From Rhizophagus clarus (Eukaryota; Glomeromycota; Glomeromycetes; Glomerales; Glomeraceae): DNA of 64,000 bases. A program made the translations under genes and the position numbers. Shown piece after piece: positions 23,801 to 34,092 of this stretch (the first letter of the stretch is position 1; each line of letters begins with the position of its first letter). The stretch spans positions 186,001 to 250,000 of the forward strand of contig BLAL01000250.1 in assembly GCA_015698045.1 (NCBI GenBank), written 5' to 3'. The notes beneath the pieces are model-generated. The model searched no databases and was not told the origin of the DNA. It worked only from the letters and a program-made list of their open reading frames with translations.

Positions 23801-24362
23801 GTCTCCGTTGTTTGTTGGAATCGAACCAACTGGAACAATGTCCAAACCATTAACAACATATAAATTTGTAGTATAGAAACTTAATTAGTAATTGATTTTG
23901 TACATATCATAAATTTGTAATACTTTGCTTTTAATTAAATAAATTGATATTAGTTAATATTAAAAAACAGTAATTGGAATTTGAGTTGTTTTGAAAAATT
24001 CCGAAGAAAAAATTTATTATTTTTGTTTTTTTTAAATTTTAACACAGTTTTTATAAAATAAGATTTATTAAATATATTAAATAAATAAAATTACAAATTA
24101 AAATATTGTTATAGTAAACGACTCTATTTATCTATTATTGACCAATCAAAATTTGGCCTGATCTTTATGCACGTGATCTGATCTTAACATGCATAAATTA
24201 TTAAACGCGCTTTGTTTATTTTTTCAAATACACTCACTCTTTCTGCTTTCTCCTTACTCTTTTTACAAGTACATTTTATTTTTATGATTATTGTGTTTTT
24301 GGCATTGTACGAACTATATTTTATTTTACTCTTTAATATTACTAACACTATACTTCTTTTTT

Positions 24363-24560
24363 TTTTTTAATATTTATTAATGTTATTTCTTTTATATTTA
24401 TTAATGTTATTTCTTTTATATTTACTAATGTTATTTCTTTTATATTTACTAATGTTATTTCTTTTATATCTACTAATGTTATTTCTTTTATATATATTTA
24501 CTAATGTTATTTCTTTTATATTTACTAATGTTCTTTTATATTTATATTTTACTAACATTA
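24363..24560. repeat. ~24-bp tandem repeat
   Basis: About eight copies of TTACTAATGTTATTTCTTTT plus ATA. Open frames on both strands here are repeat artefacts. Confidence 0.9.
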
Positions 24561-24769
24561 TCACGTATTTTTCTTTTTTTTATATATTCATATTACTAAC
24601 TTTTTATATTTGTACTTTATTATACTAACTTTAAAAAATTATTAATGTTTTTTATTTTAGATATTAATTATTTAATAATATTACATTTTTAATAAATATT
24701 ATATACTGTAATAAATTTATTATTAGTTATATGGTTAATAAAAAGTTATCAATTGCCATCAATAAACTA

Positions 24770-25410
24770 CCAATCGGTCATCATCAAATGACCATCAAAT
24801 GACCATCAAATTAACCATAAAATAACCATAAAATGTAACCATCAAATTGACCATAAAATGACCATTGATTGACCATTGATTGATCATCAAATTGACCATA
24901 AAATGACCATCAAATTGACCTATAAAATGACCATCAATTGACCATTAAATTGACCATAAATGCCCATCAAATGACCATCAAATTGACCATAAAATAACCA
25001 TCAAATAACCATCAAATTGACCATAAAATGACCATTGACTGACTATCGATTGATCATTAAATTGACCATAAAATGACCATCAAATGACCATCAAATTGAC
25101 CTATAAAATGACCATCGATTGACCATTAAATTGACCATAAATGCCCATCAAATTGGCCATCAATTGACCATTAATTAACCATAAAATGACCATCGATTGA
25201 CTATTAATTGACCATCAATCAACCATCAATCAACCATCAATCGACCATCAATCAGGCTAGCCGATTGGTAGCCGATTGGTGTCAGATTTTGGCGGAAATC
25301 GGCTATCAATCGGACAGGCCGATTGGTATCAAATTGAACAAATCGGATACCAATCAACCATCAATTAGGTACCCGATTGATGACTGATTGATATCCGATT
25401 TGACATCTTT
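24770..25410. repeat. Degenerate ~22-bp array (ACCATCAAATTG)
   Basis: Many variants of ACCATCAAATTGACCATAAA, passing into CCGATTGGTA-type repeats near 25260-25400. It lies in the left end of the 16.1-kb element. No coding content. Confidence 0.85.
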
Positions 25411-25432
25411 CGACCTGTGAAGTCTAACCTAA

Positions 25433-25590
25433 AAGACTAACCTATAAGTCTAACCTTCATTCTCAATCGAGGATCTCCAGCAATTATGGGACAAGAAAGG
25501 GACTAACCACTTTGCTATTTTGATTAAACATCAGTTCTTTGTCCCGAAGAATATTCACATAACGAATCTGATAAAGGCTCCTCTCTCGTT
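25433..25590 (-). repeat. Inner inverted segment: truncated copy of the Cys/His gene and its flank
   Basis: This stretch is the reverse complement of roughly 38100-38236, including the 3' part of the Cys/His-rich gene and the shared flank GATCCTCGATTGAG. It shows that the terminal inverted repeat was once over 1 kb long and contained this gene at both ends. The outer 196 bp and this inner part remain alike while the material between them has diverged. Confidence 0.85.
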
Positions 25591-25768
25591 CAAGAACTTC
25601 GAGGTGGATAACTTTAAACCTATTTTGAATCCCACAGATTGTTAAATCAATGAAGATTTATAAATTCAAAATTATAAAAGTAATTAAACATTAAGGGACA
25701 TATGATCAAATATTTTAAATTGAGAAAAAGTTTTCACATATATTAGAGGTTAGACTTAACATAATATC

Positions 25769-28700
25769 ATGGCAAGAAGTGATAAAAAAAATCGTGAATG
25801 TATCTGTTGTAGAAAGGCTTTCTCTACACCACAAAAGCTTCGTCAGCATTATACAAGTACAAAAAACCAATGCAGTTTACCTTCTATAAATAATCAACCA
25901 ACCGAACCTCGATCACCAAGTTCTATCCCAGCTCCAGTAGTTCATACCAGAGGAAGGGATCGAAGAAAGGAAAAAACACAAACAGTTATTACAAAGCCTA
26001 CTCCAAAACCAGATGGTAAATACATTGATAAGTATGCAAGAAAACCTGGAGAACATATGAAAACATGGAGTGCAAGATTACGCAGAAGATGGGTTAAAAT
26101 AGCAGGTGAAAAATGTGATTTACCACAAAATTTAAAAGAATGTCAACGACTATATCAAGATATATTACAGGCAGATGATGAGGCTTTAGAATTACAACCT
26201 ACTACACAAGATGAAGACCAAGTAGGAGAAGCAGGACCTGGTCCATCAACACAAGCTAATGCTTTAGCACCTCCAGTTAGAGAAGAGCGCACAGGTATAG
26301 ATAAAATCAATCAACAAGTAGATGATTACGAACTTTTAAAAGAGTTAGACATGATAGAAGAAACAGAAATAGAAAAAAGTTTGGGATATTGGAAAGTGGG
26401 TAAAGTAGAAGATCATGCTCCAGAAGGTGATTTACATTTTGAGGAGGAGGAGGATGGAGATCCAAGTAGACCTCATAGAAATCTTAGCGCATTAAGCAAA
26501 TGGGAAGCTATAGTACCCAAAAGGTCAAACCCATCATATGCATTCAATAACATATTATTAGGAAGCAAATATAATGAAATTCCATATATGCCAAAATTAA
26601 TAGCATCAGCAAGACAAGAAATAACAAGAGTGCTTCAAACAGAGCTTAGAAGAAAGGAGCAAATAAAGTCAGCATTAGTTGTAAAATGTATATATTATAA
26701 GATAGAAAATGATGGAGAAGAACATAAGAAACGATTTATCAAAATTGCTGAAAAACATCACAGAGGAGGCATGCGAAGTATTCTCTCAGAGAACTATATA
26801 GATGAACATATATCACTTTCAGAAAGTGAAATAGATAAGAAAATAGAAGAATACTTAGAAAAGGGATCTAACTGGAATTTAGTACGAATAGATATAGTAA
26901 AAATAGAGGCATATACATTACGTCGTGCACATGGAGGATCATATATTTCAACACCAAAGAGGTTATCCAATACAAAGTGTACTATTAATCCAGATAATCA
27001 AGGACTCATCGATCCAGAAACAAATAAACCTTCTGAAAAATGTCTCCAAGGGGCTTTAGGATGTTATTTTGCTCATCAAGATGGGCATACAGATCATCTA
27101 GAACGAATCTTCCAAGCTAAGAAGCTTAAGCCATACTTAGATACTATCAAACTAGATGGTATTCCAATGCCTACCCCAATCTGTCCACGTATATTCGATA
27201 AGATTGAGGAGATGAATCCAGATATCTCCATCAATGTCTGGGAATGAAATGAAGAATCGGCCACTCCAAAAGGTGTAATAGCTAGTAAAAACTTTAAAAG
27301 GCAACATAAAATTCGGTTATTAGCTCTTACAGATATTATCAAATCTGAGGAAACAGGTAAGTACGGGCAAAAGAATCATTTTCTCTGGATAAAAAATCCT
27401 AGCAGATTAATATATGGGAATACAGCGCATAAAGAAAAGAAGAATCTATGTGACGGATGCTTTCAAAGCTGGACCTCTAAAAAAGCTCTAGAAAATCATT
27501 TAGAAGGATGTCCAGGAATACATGAAAATGCTCCACAAAGAGTCAAACTACCTCAGAAAGGAGTCGATGACTTTATGGAATTCAAGAACTATGGTAGGAT
27601 GATCAATGCCCCATGTGTAATTATAGCAGATTTTGAGGCTGATAACAAGAAGTGTGATGAAGCATATGGTAGAAGCATGCGAAAACTAGCTGAACAGAAG
27701 GCTAATAGTTTCTGCTACTCGGTTCACTGGATTGATACTGGAGATGTATGGGGTCCATTCATATATCGTGGAGAAAATGCTACCCAAGAATTCGTCCAAA
27801 GGATTGATCAAGAGCTAGTTCATATTAATAAAGTCTTAGCCGTTAAAGCAGAACGAATTAAGACTGAGGAAGACAAGAAAAGATTTGCTAAAGCTATTAG
27901 CTGTTGGATTTGCAAAGGTAAGTTTGATATAGATATAGATGAAATTGAGCGATTAGAAGATAAAATAACAGATCTTAAAGAGAAGCTAAAAAACTTTAAA
28001 AAAGAGTCAGCAGAATATAATGGCATCCAAATAACTATTGATAAGACAACTAAAGCTATTGCCAGCGAAAAAGCTAAGGCTGATAAGGTCTGGGATCACT
28101 GCCATATTACAGGTAAGTTTTGTGGAGCATCTCATAAGGATTGCAATCTTAAGCTCCAAATACAGGATTGGAAAACCCCAATCCCAGTCATATTCCATAA
28201 CTTTCGTGGATATGATTCACATTTGGTCTGTGAATCTGTTGGGCGATCAGTTAATGCCCATCAAATCAGAGTCATAGCTGAAACATTTGAGCGATATAAG
28301 TCCATGAAAGTAGGTCAGCTTAAATATATCGATAGCCAGCAATTCATGAATACAAGCCTGTCCAAACTTGCAGAAAATTTGGGTGATAACAAGCCTATAA
28401 CTAAGAAGCATTTCAAGGATTTAGGCTATACTGATGAACAAATAGATTTAGTTACACACAAGGGGGTCCAACCTTATGACTACATAGATTCGCAAGATAG
28501 ATTTAAGGAAACAGAACTCCCTCCATTTCACGAATTCCATAGCATACTTGGAGGTAAAATTACACAAAAGGATTATAAACATGCCCAAAAAATATGGAAG
28601 GAATTCGATTGTAAAAATCTAGGTGAGTATAATGATCTCTATCTTAAAATTGACGTACTTCTTCTAGCAGATGTTTGGACAGAATTTAGAAAAATGTCTA

Positions 28701-30459
28701 TGGAATATTATGAACTTGATCCCAGTCACTATGTTTCAGCCCCATCACTATCCTGGGATTCTATGCTTAAAATGACAGGAGTCAAGATCGAACTATTCAC
28801 AGATATGGCTATATATGATTTTGTTGAAAAGGCCAAGCGTGGCGGTATATCAATGGCCTGTCAACGATATTTTAAGGCTAATAATCCCAAGATGGGAGAA
28901 GCTTATGACCCATCCAAACCCACATCCTGGATCTCATATGTAGACGCAACAAATCTTTATGGTCATTTTATAAGTCAATATTTACCTATCGAAAATTATC
29001 AATGGGAGGCCAGTCGAGAATATTTACTTAAGAATCCAGTTATGCAGAAGAAATATCTTGAAAAGATTCTCAATACACGATCTGATGCTAAACGAGGGTA
29101 TTTCTTAAATATTAATGCTCATTTTCCATTTAAAACCCATGACTATCTAAGCGATTTGCCTCCAGCTGTAGAAAATATTGCAGTAGGAAAAGATTGGCTA
29201 AGTCCATATAATACAGAGCTTGTTAATAATCTAGATGGAGGACGCTTCTCTGCAACAGAAAAATTAGTCCCACATCTTGGCCTACGAAAAGATTATGTCA
29301 TCCATTACCAATAACTCCAGTATTATGTAGAGTTGGGAATGGTTGTAGATGAGGTTTCAGAAATCTTAACATTCGACCAGACTAACTGGCTTGAACCATA
29401 TATATCTTTTAATACTGAGAAACGTAATGAGGCTAAAAAAGCTGGAAATACATTCCTGAGTGACTTTTTCAAACTTATGAATGTATCAGTATATGGTAAA
29501 ACTATGGAGAATGTTCGTAAGTATCAAAGATGTCAAGCTAATGGCCATGAATAATGAACAGGATGAGAAGAAGTTTATTAATAAAGTTCGTAAGCCCTCA
29601 TTCAAATATGCCAGAACACTTGGAAATACTTTAGTGGAGGCACATATGGGAAAGGCTAGCGTGACACTAAACAAGCCTATCATAGTTGGAGCATCAGTTC
29701 TAGGTCTCAGCAAGCTTCATATGTACGAATTCTGGTATAGCTATATAAAAGAAAAATATAGGGATAAAGCACAGCTTGGATATATGGATACAGATTCCTT
29801 TATAATATATATCAAGACTGAAGATATATATAAAGATATGAATGAGCGTCCAGATCTTTTCAATCTCAATGGAAACCAAACTGTTGGGAAATATAAAGAT
29901 GAAACTCCAGGAAAGGTGATCACAGAATCCTATCACATTTGGGTAAAATTATACCATTACGTTTTAGCAGATAAATCTACGCAATCTAAGCATAAGGGAG
30001 TTAGTAAAAAAGGTATGGGCGAGATGGCCACAGATTCCTATATGCCAACATTGGAAGGGTCATTGCTTGATGATCCAATAGATAGGTCAACAATGACAGA
30101 ACAAGAGGTTAGAGACTTGACTATACGCTCAGAAGCAGATTCTATGACATTAGTATATCGGGACTGTCTCTTTGGTAAGGAAGTATTCTATGCAAAGAAT
30201 GTAGGTATCTGATCAAAGGATCACACATTATTCCTGGTTGAGTCTGAGAAAAAGGCCCTATGCCAGAAATGATAAGTACTGGATATTATCAAATGGGATA
30301 ACTCCTTTACCATATATGCATTGGCGTACCATAGCATATAAGAAAATGGTAAAAGTTGGTGTCCCCCATGAAGAGGCCAAAAAAAGAGCTATGAGTGCCA
30401 AGCTCCCAGAGAAATATCAAAATGAATGTGTATCTCATATATCTAGCATTCAGACATAA
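25769..30459 (+). pseudogene. Protein-primed B-family DNA polymerase, Polinton-like, copy 2 (nearly intact)
   Basis: Replicative polymerase of the 16.1-kb element. From 25769 to 29311 a single frame runs about 1,180 codons with one TGA (27245). An N-terminal finger (CICCRKAF...) is followed by a basic linker, the SEKCLQGALG region, exonuclease motif I (IIADFEAD, near 27629), an HNH/endonuclease-VII-like insertion (CWICKGKFD ... DHCHITGKFCG), exonuclease II (NFRGYDSHL), a DLYLKIDVLLLAD block, palm motif A (YVDATNLYG, Asp near 28943), motif B (LMNVSVYGKTMEN) and motif C (YMDTDSF, near 29787). Damage: TGA 27245 (Trp in copy 1), TAA 29312 (Glu in copy 1), a 1-nt insertion near 29530, TGA 30210 (also TGA in copy 1) and a frameshift near 30265. 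The best preserved of three copies. Confidence 0.95.
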
Positions 30460-30563
30460 TTTAGTAATGGGTTAGAAAAGTCATATTTATAAAAGGTATA
30501 GTGTATACATTATTAGATTTTTTTTTTCTAGCATATTAAATATTTAGTTATAAATCACTAAAA

Positions 30564-30779
30564 ATGACAACCAGCATAGTGGGATTAGAGGATATTATAG
30601 ATGAAGTAAAAAAGAATATCAAAATGGTATTCCAAAATGGAATTAGAGCAGAAGATCGTCAAAAACTTTATATAATTGGACTACAATTAACATTAGATAG
30701 ATTAGCATGAGAGTTAGATTTTGTGCAAAATAATTATCAAGGGAGTTTAATAGACTGAAAAGACTTGGCTAACCTATAA
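30564..30779 (+). pseudogene. Small ORF after PolB (72 codons, two TGAs)
   Basis: Begins MTTSIVGLEDIIDEVKKN and stays open to a TAA at 30777 apart from TGA at 30708 and 30756. The sequence before and after the stops is coherent, so it was probably one small mostly helical protein. Lies in line with PolB and the F-box gene. No known domain. Confidence 0.5.
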
Positions 30780-30919
30780 AATTCCTTTGCATCTTTTTTT
30801 TTCTTCTAATATTATTACGAATGCCAGAAATACTAATAAACTCAGCTTTTCTTTTTTTTCTAGTGGGTAAAGCTAGAGTGTTATGCATATTTTAAATTAG
30901 CATATAATATTTGTTAATT

Positions 30920-31618
30920 ATGACACATTCAAGAGTTATATATTTACCAGAACTATTAAATCATATTTTACATTTTCTAGCAATAGTTAAATCCCTCTAT
31001 CCCACTCTATTTGTCTGCCGATTGTGGTACAGATGCGGTGTTTCTGTTCTATGAAAACGAGTTGAGCTAAAGAATAGTAATATACAAAAAATTTTTATGA
31101 AAACAATAAGTGAAAAGCAGAAGAGTTTCTTGGGAACCAAACCATTTTATTATTTGAATGTAACTCATTTAGAAATCCCAAGCTACTGGTGACTTTCAGA
31201 TAAAAAATTCAAACATATTACACATCTATTCCCAAATATAATTCATTTAAATTTGAATAATAGTATAGGATTCAATGATAAAACATTAAATCGAATAGCA
31301 GAATCATACCCCAATCTGAAGTATCTCAACTTGGGAATTTATTATCATGAAAGAAAAGATGATACTGGATTAATAACTGATAAAGGTCTATATGCAATCG
31401 CAAATTCATGCTAAAAATTAGAATATCTAGATATTTCTTTCTGTATAGAGTTTTCTGAAGAATCAATTTGTAATATTATTCATTCCTGCCTAAAACTCCA
31501 AGCACTTCATATTCACGGTTGTAGAATTACTTATAAAACTATCAGAGAAACTAGATTGTATCTTAAATTAAAATATTTTGGTCTAAGTAGAGGTTGGAAC
31601 CGATCCAATTATTCTTAG
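30920..31618 (+). pseudogene. F-box/LRR protein carried by the element
   Basis: A 232-codon frame starting MTHSRVIYLPELLNHIL, an F-box-like start, followed by CRLWYRCGVSVL and leucine-rich repeats (YPNLKYLNLGIYY; LEYLDISFCIEF; LQALHIHGC). F-box proteins recruit substrates to SCF ubiquitin ligases, and F-box/LRR families are greatly expanded in AM fungi. Three in-frame stops: TGA 31052 (Trp expected from the family), TGA 31190 and TAA 31412. Relatives are normally chromosomal host genes, so this is likely a captured host gene. It sits between replication and structural genes in the same direction as PolB. Confidence 0.75.
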
Positions 31619-31652
31619 TCAAATTATTTAGACTATTTTCCGCAAATAAGAA

Positions 31653-31902
31653 ATGGAAAGTAATAAAAAAGAAGAACAATCTCCCAGAGACAAGCCAGCT
31701 TGACTACAATTCCTCATCCCTTATTTCCCCCATTTTGGTAGAATCAGCACAAGCTCTAATGAATAGCCTGGATAAATTGGAAGACATGATAAATTTGATA
31801 AAATCAGATTTGAAAAAACCATTGCCAATTGATATTAATGATCCTAATCTATCATACAATAAAGCTAAGCTAGAGAAGGTTCAGACTATTATTCCAAAGT
31901 AA
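31653..31902 (+). pseudogene. Helical ORF related to the 22927 ORF
   Basis: Begins MESNKKEEQSPRDK; this frame meets TGA at 31701, while the remainder (LDKLEDMINLIKSDLKK ... DPNLSYNK) is open in another frame to 31902. The start MES and the LIKSD...DPN pattern match the ORF at 22927 in the outer element. A frameshift near 31690 is the simplest reading. Function unknown. Confidence 0.5.
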
Positions 31903-31938
31903 TAATATTTACTGCGCCATACACGTGACATTGTGAAC

Positions 31939-32166
31939 TCAGTTCACATTTTCCTTCTTATAAATTTCAGGATAATCTCCCCGCAATTCTTGGACAAGGA
32001 AGGGTATTTTCTTTGGCATTTTCTCGGTATTTTTTCCCAGAATATAGGCTTCAGCAATTTTTTTGGCTAATTTTAGACGGAAACTTTTACTAAAAATATA
32101 TGGAATACCCAAACTTCTGGGAAAATATGGCATGCCTGGAATATTTTTTTCCAGGAATTTTTCCAA
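31939..32166 (-). CDS. Possible 75-codon protein
   Basis: Open frame on the minus strand (MEKFLEKNIPGMPYFP ... KENVN), basic, no domain recognised. It fills the gap between the MES ORF and the coiled-coil gene but has no visible second copy in the window, so it may be chance. Confidence 0.3.
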   Translation of the reverse strand: MEKFLEKNIPGMPYFPRSLGIPYIFSKSFRLKLAKKIAEAYILGKNTEKMPKKIPFLVQELRGDYPEIYKKENVN

Positions 32167-32213
32167 GACTATATCACTTACCTTGCCGAAGGCGTTAAAG
32201 TATAATCAAGCAT

Positions 32214-33137
32214 ATGTCTAGCCAACCACATTTTAATGAACACTATAAGAGTTTGCTTGACCAATTACCACCATCTATGAAAAAAGATGCATGGTTACGA
32301 CTAACAACTCGTAAAAGTAATCCCCTATCTGAGGAACAGGCTAAAGGTATTCGTTCAGATATTGAGGAATTACTTACTAAAGAAGTTGAAAGATACTTTA
32401 ATAAAAAAAATCGCCAAAAGCTTAAGATTGAAGCAAATACCACTTCTGATGGTTCTAGTACATTATCAAGGCTAGATGGATTTGAGAAACAGTTAGAAGA
32501 GCGTGAACTTTGTGTACAGCAACAGGAGAATAATATTAAAAAAACTATTGAGACTCAAGTTTCTGAGGAACGCAAACGTCTAAAAGATGAATATGATACT
32601 CTTTTAGCTCAAAAAGTGAGAGAATATAATAACTGTATGGTAGATATGAAGCAGAAATTATATTCATTTAGGTATCAGCTAGAAGAGCAATATAAATCCA
32701 GTAAGGTTGACTTGGAGAAACAATACCAATCTCGTATCTCTGCCTTGGATAAAGCTAATATTGAAAAAGATAGAGAGATTGGCAAGTTATCTGCATTACT
32801 ATCACGATCTAAGAATGAAATAAAGGATCTTAAATATGTCCTTTCTTCGGTTAAAGATATTATCAAGACATTGGATGATATTATCTATTCTAAAGATCAA
32901 ACAATTATTATTTATAATGATGGAATCCGTTCTATTAATCCTGGCTGTATTGATAGTGCTATAGAGCCAATTAGTTTTTATGAAAAAGATGCCAAAGTCT
33001 TGTGGAATAGATGGCGTGCTAATGCACCAGATAATCCAGATATTCGAAAAAAATATTCATTTCGTTCCTCTATTTGTACAAAACTTTCTGGCCATCTTAT
33101 TCAAGAACTTCAAAAGGTTATATCATACCAAAAATAG
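32214..33137 (+). CDS. Coiled-coil protein of the element (307 aa)
   Basis: Intact frame. The N-terminus (MSSQPHFNEHYKSLLDQLPP) is compact and charged, residues ~80-230 are a long coiled coil (EKQLEERELCVQQQ; LKDEYDTLLAQK), and the C-terminal ~80 residues look folded (KVLWNRWRANAPDNP). The last codons (ELQKVISYQK) recur at 40210-40257 in the outer element, also next to a protease/zinc-finger gene, so the gene pair is a conserved unit. It converges on and overlaps the zinc-finger ORF by 15 bp. A structural, scaffold or DNA-binding role is possible; no family recognised. Confidence 0.7.
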   Translation: MSSQPHFNEHYKSLLDQLPPSMKKDAWLRLTTRKSNPLSEEQAKGIRSDIEELLTKEVERYFNKKNRQKLKIEANTTSDGSSTLSRLDGFEKQLEERELCVQQQENNIKKTIETQVSEERKRLKDEYDTLLAQKVREYNNCMVDMKQKLYSFRYQLEEQYKSSKVDLEKQYQSRISALDKANIEKDREIGKLSALLSRSKNEIKDLKYVLSSVKDIIKTLDDIIYSKDQTIIIYNDGIRSINPGCIDSAIEPISFYEKDAKVLWNRWRANAPDNPDIRKKYSFRSSICTKLSGHLIQELQKVISYQK

Positions 33138-33982
33138 TCGAATAGGCACTGTATTTTTTTCCTGATTGCTGTCTAAATATTGTCTGATCTGTGATGAAAC
33201 ACTGTCTGAAACACTGTCTGAAACACCGTCTGAAACACTGTCTGAAATACTGTCTGAACACTTAACTGTTTTATAATGCTGTTTTAACCTACAGGGATAA
33301 CGGAATTCTTTACCACAATGCATGCATGTACGGTCTGCTAGTTTTTTTTTACAGGTTCTGCCCCCTTTCCTACAGTGAAGACATTACGCTGAGACTTGTG
33401 AACTGATAGGGGGATGGTAATAGTCTTTCCATTTCGGATTGTCTTAAATTCTCCCTTTACTAAGGGTTCCCATCCTGCCCGATGTTGCCATTTCGTTCCA
33501 AGAATAAATAGTGATAACTCATTTCCATTATCATCATATTCTGTAGGGACGACAGAAAATTCATCTGAAATGGTATCTCTATTTTCCTTATCCTCTATAG
33601 TTACAGGAACACTATTAACCGTATCAAGAGAATGAGACTTACTTGCAACCCCATTAAGTCGATGAATCTTCTTTCTATTTATTTTTTGACCCAAATGAAT
33701 AGCAACATTTTCTGAGAATATTGATGAATCTGATCCACTATCAATCATTGCATATGGTATAGTTATATCCCCTACCTTACATGAGATGGTTGCAACATCA
33801 TCGGCATCCTTTATTTGGAGAAAATTTATCTCCAAGGACTTTGGCCAATATATTTGGCTATTTTTTTTTTGAGCTGTAGCATAAGCCTTAATGGCATAAT
33901 CTAGTTGAATGCTCTCTAGTTTAGCATAGCTAGAGGATGTAGCATTAATTTCCTTTATTTTAGTAGAATCTGCTATAACCAT
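33123..33982 (-). CDS. Retropepsin-like aspartic protease with C2H2 finger in the -1 frame
   Basis: The protease frame (33982-33338) has the active-site segment AMIDSGSDSSIFS (Asp-Ser-Gly), flap-like and LFILGTKWQ strands and a basic end (EPVKKN) before TAG. The second ORF (33323-33123) encodes CMHCGKEFRYPC...HYKTVKC, a C2H2-like finger. The two are joined by an A9 run: zero-frame codons read gta-aaa-aaa-aac-tag, and the -1 frame leads straight into the finger. The copy at 40245-41110 has the same arrangement. Retropepsins process Gag-type polyproteins, and a Gag-like gene lies directly upstream. The protease frame is intact. Confidence 0.8.
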
Positions 33983-34092
33983 ATCTTCATTTGGGCTGGG
34001 GCATTTGGAACAGTTTCATTATTATTTTCTGGAACTTGTAAAAGAAGCTTCTGTTCGGTATTTGTGGCCTGTATTAGTGGAAATAAGACATC

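Noticed and set aside
23770..23880. tRNA-like T-arm on the minus strand (GTTGGTTCGATTCCAAC, a good Pol III B-box)
   Set aside because: Only about 20 nt separate it from a possible 5' acceptor strand, too short for D and anticodon arms, and no anticodon stem is seen. At best a tRNA-derived fragment.
24363..24628. Hydrophobic Leu/Phe-rich ORF that looks like membrane segments
   Set aside because: Produced by the 24-bp TTACTAATG repeat; no other support.
303..31618. TGA read as tryptophan (mitochondrial or mycoplasma-type code) in the Polinton-like genes
   Set aside because: Trp positions are also hit by TAG, TGA often falls at Arg, TAA at Gln, TGG is used throughout, and frameshifts coexist. 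Transition decay explains all of it. A mycoplasma-related endosymbiont origin is also excluded by spliceosomal introns and eukaryotic transposons nearby.
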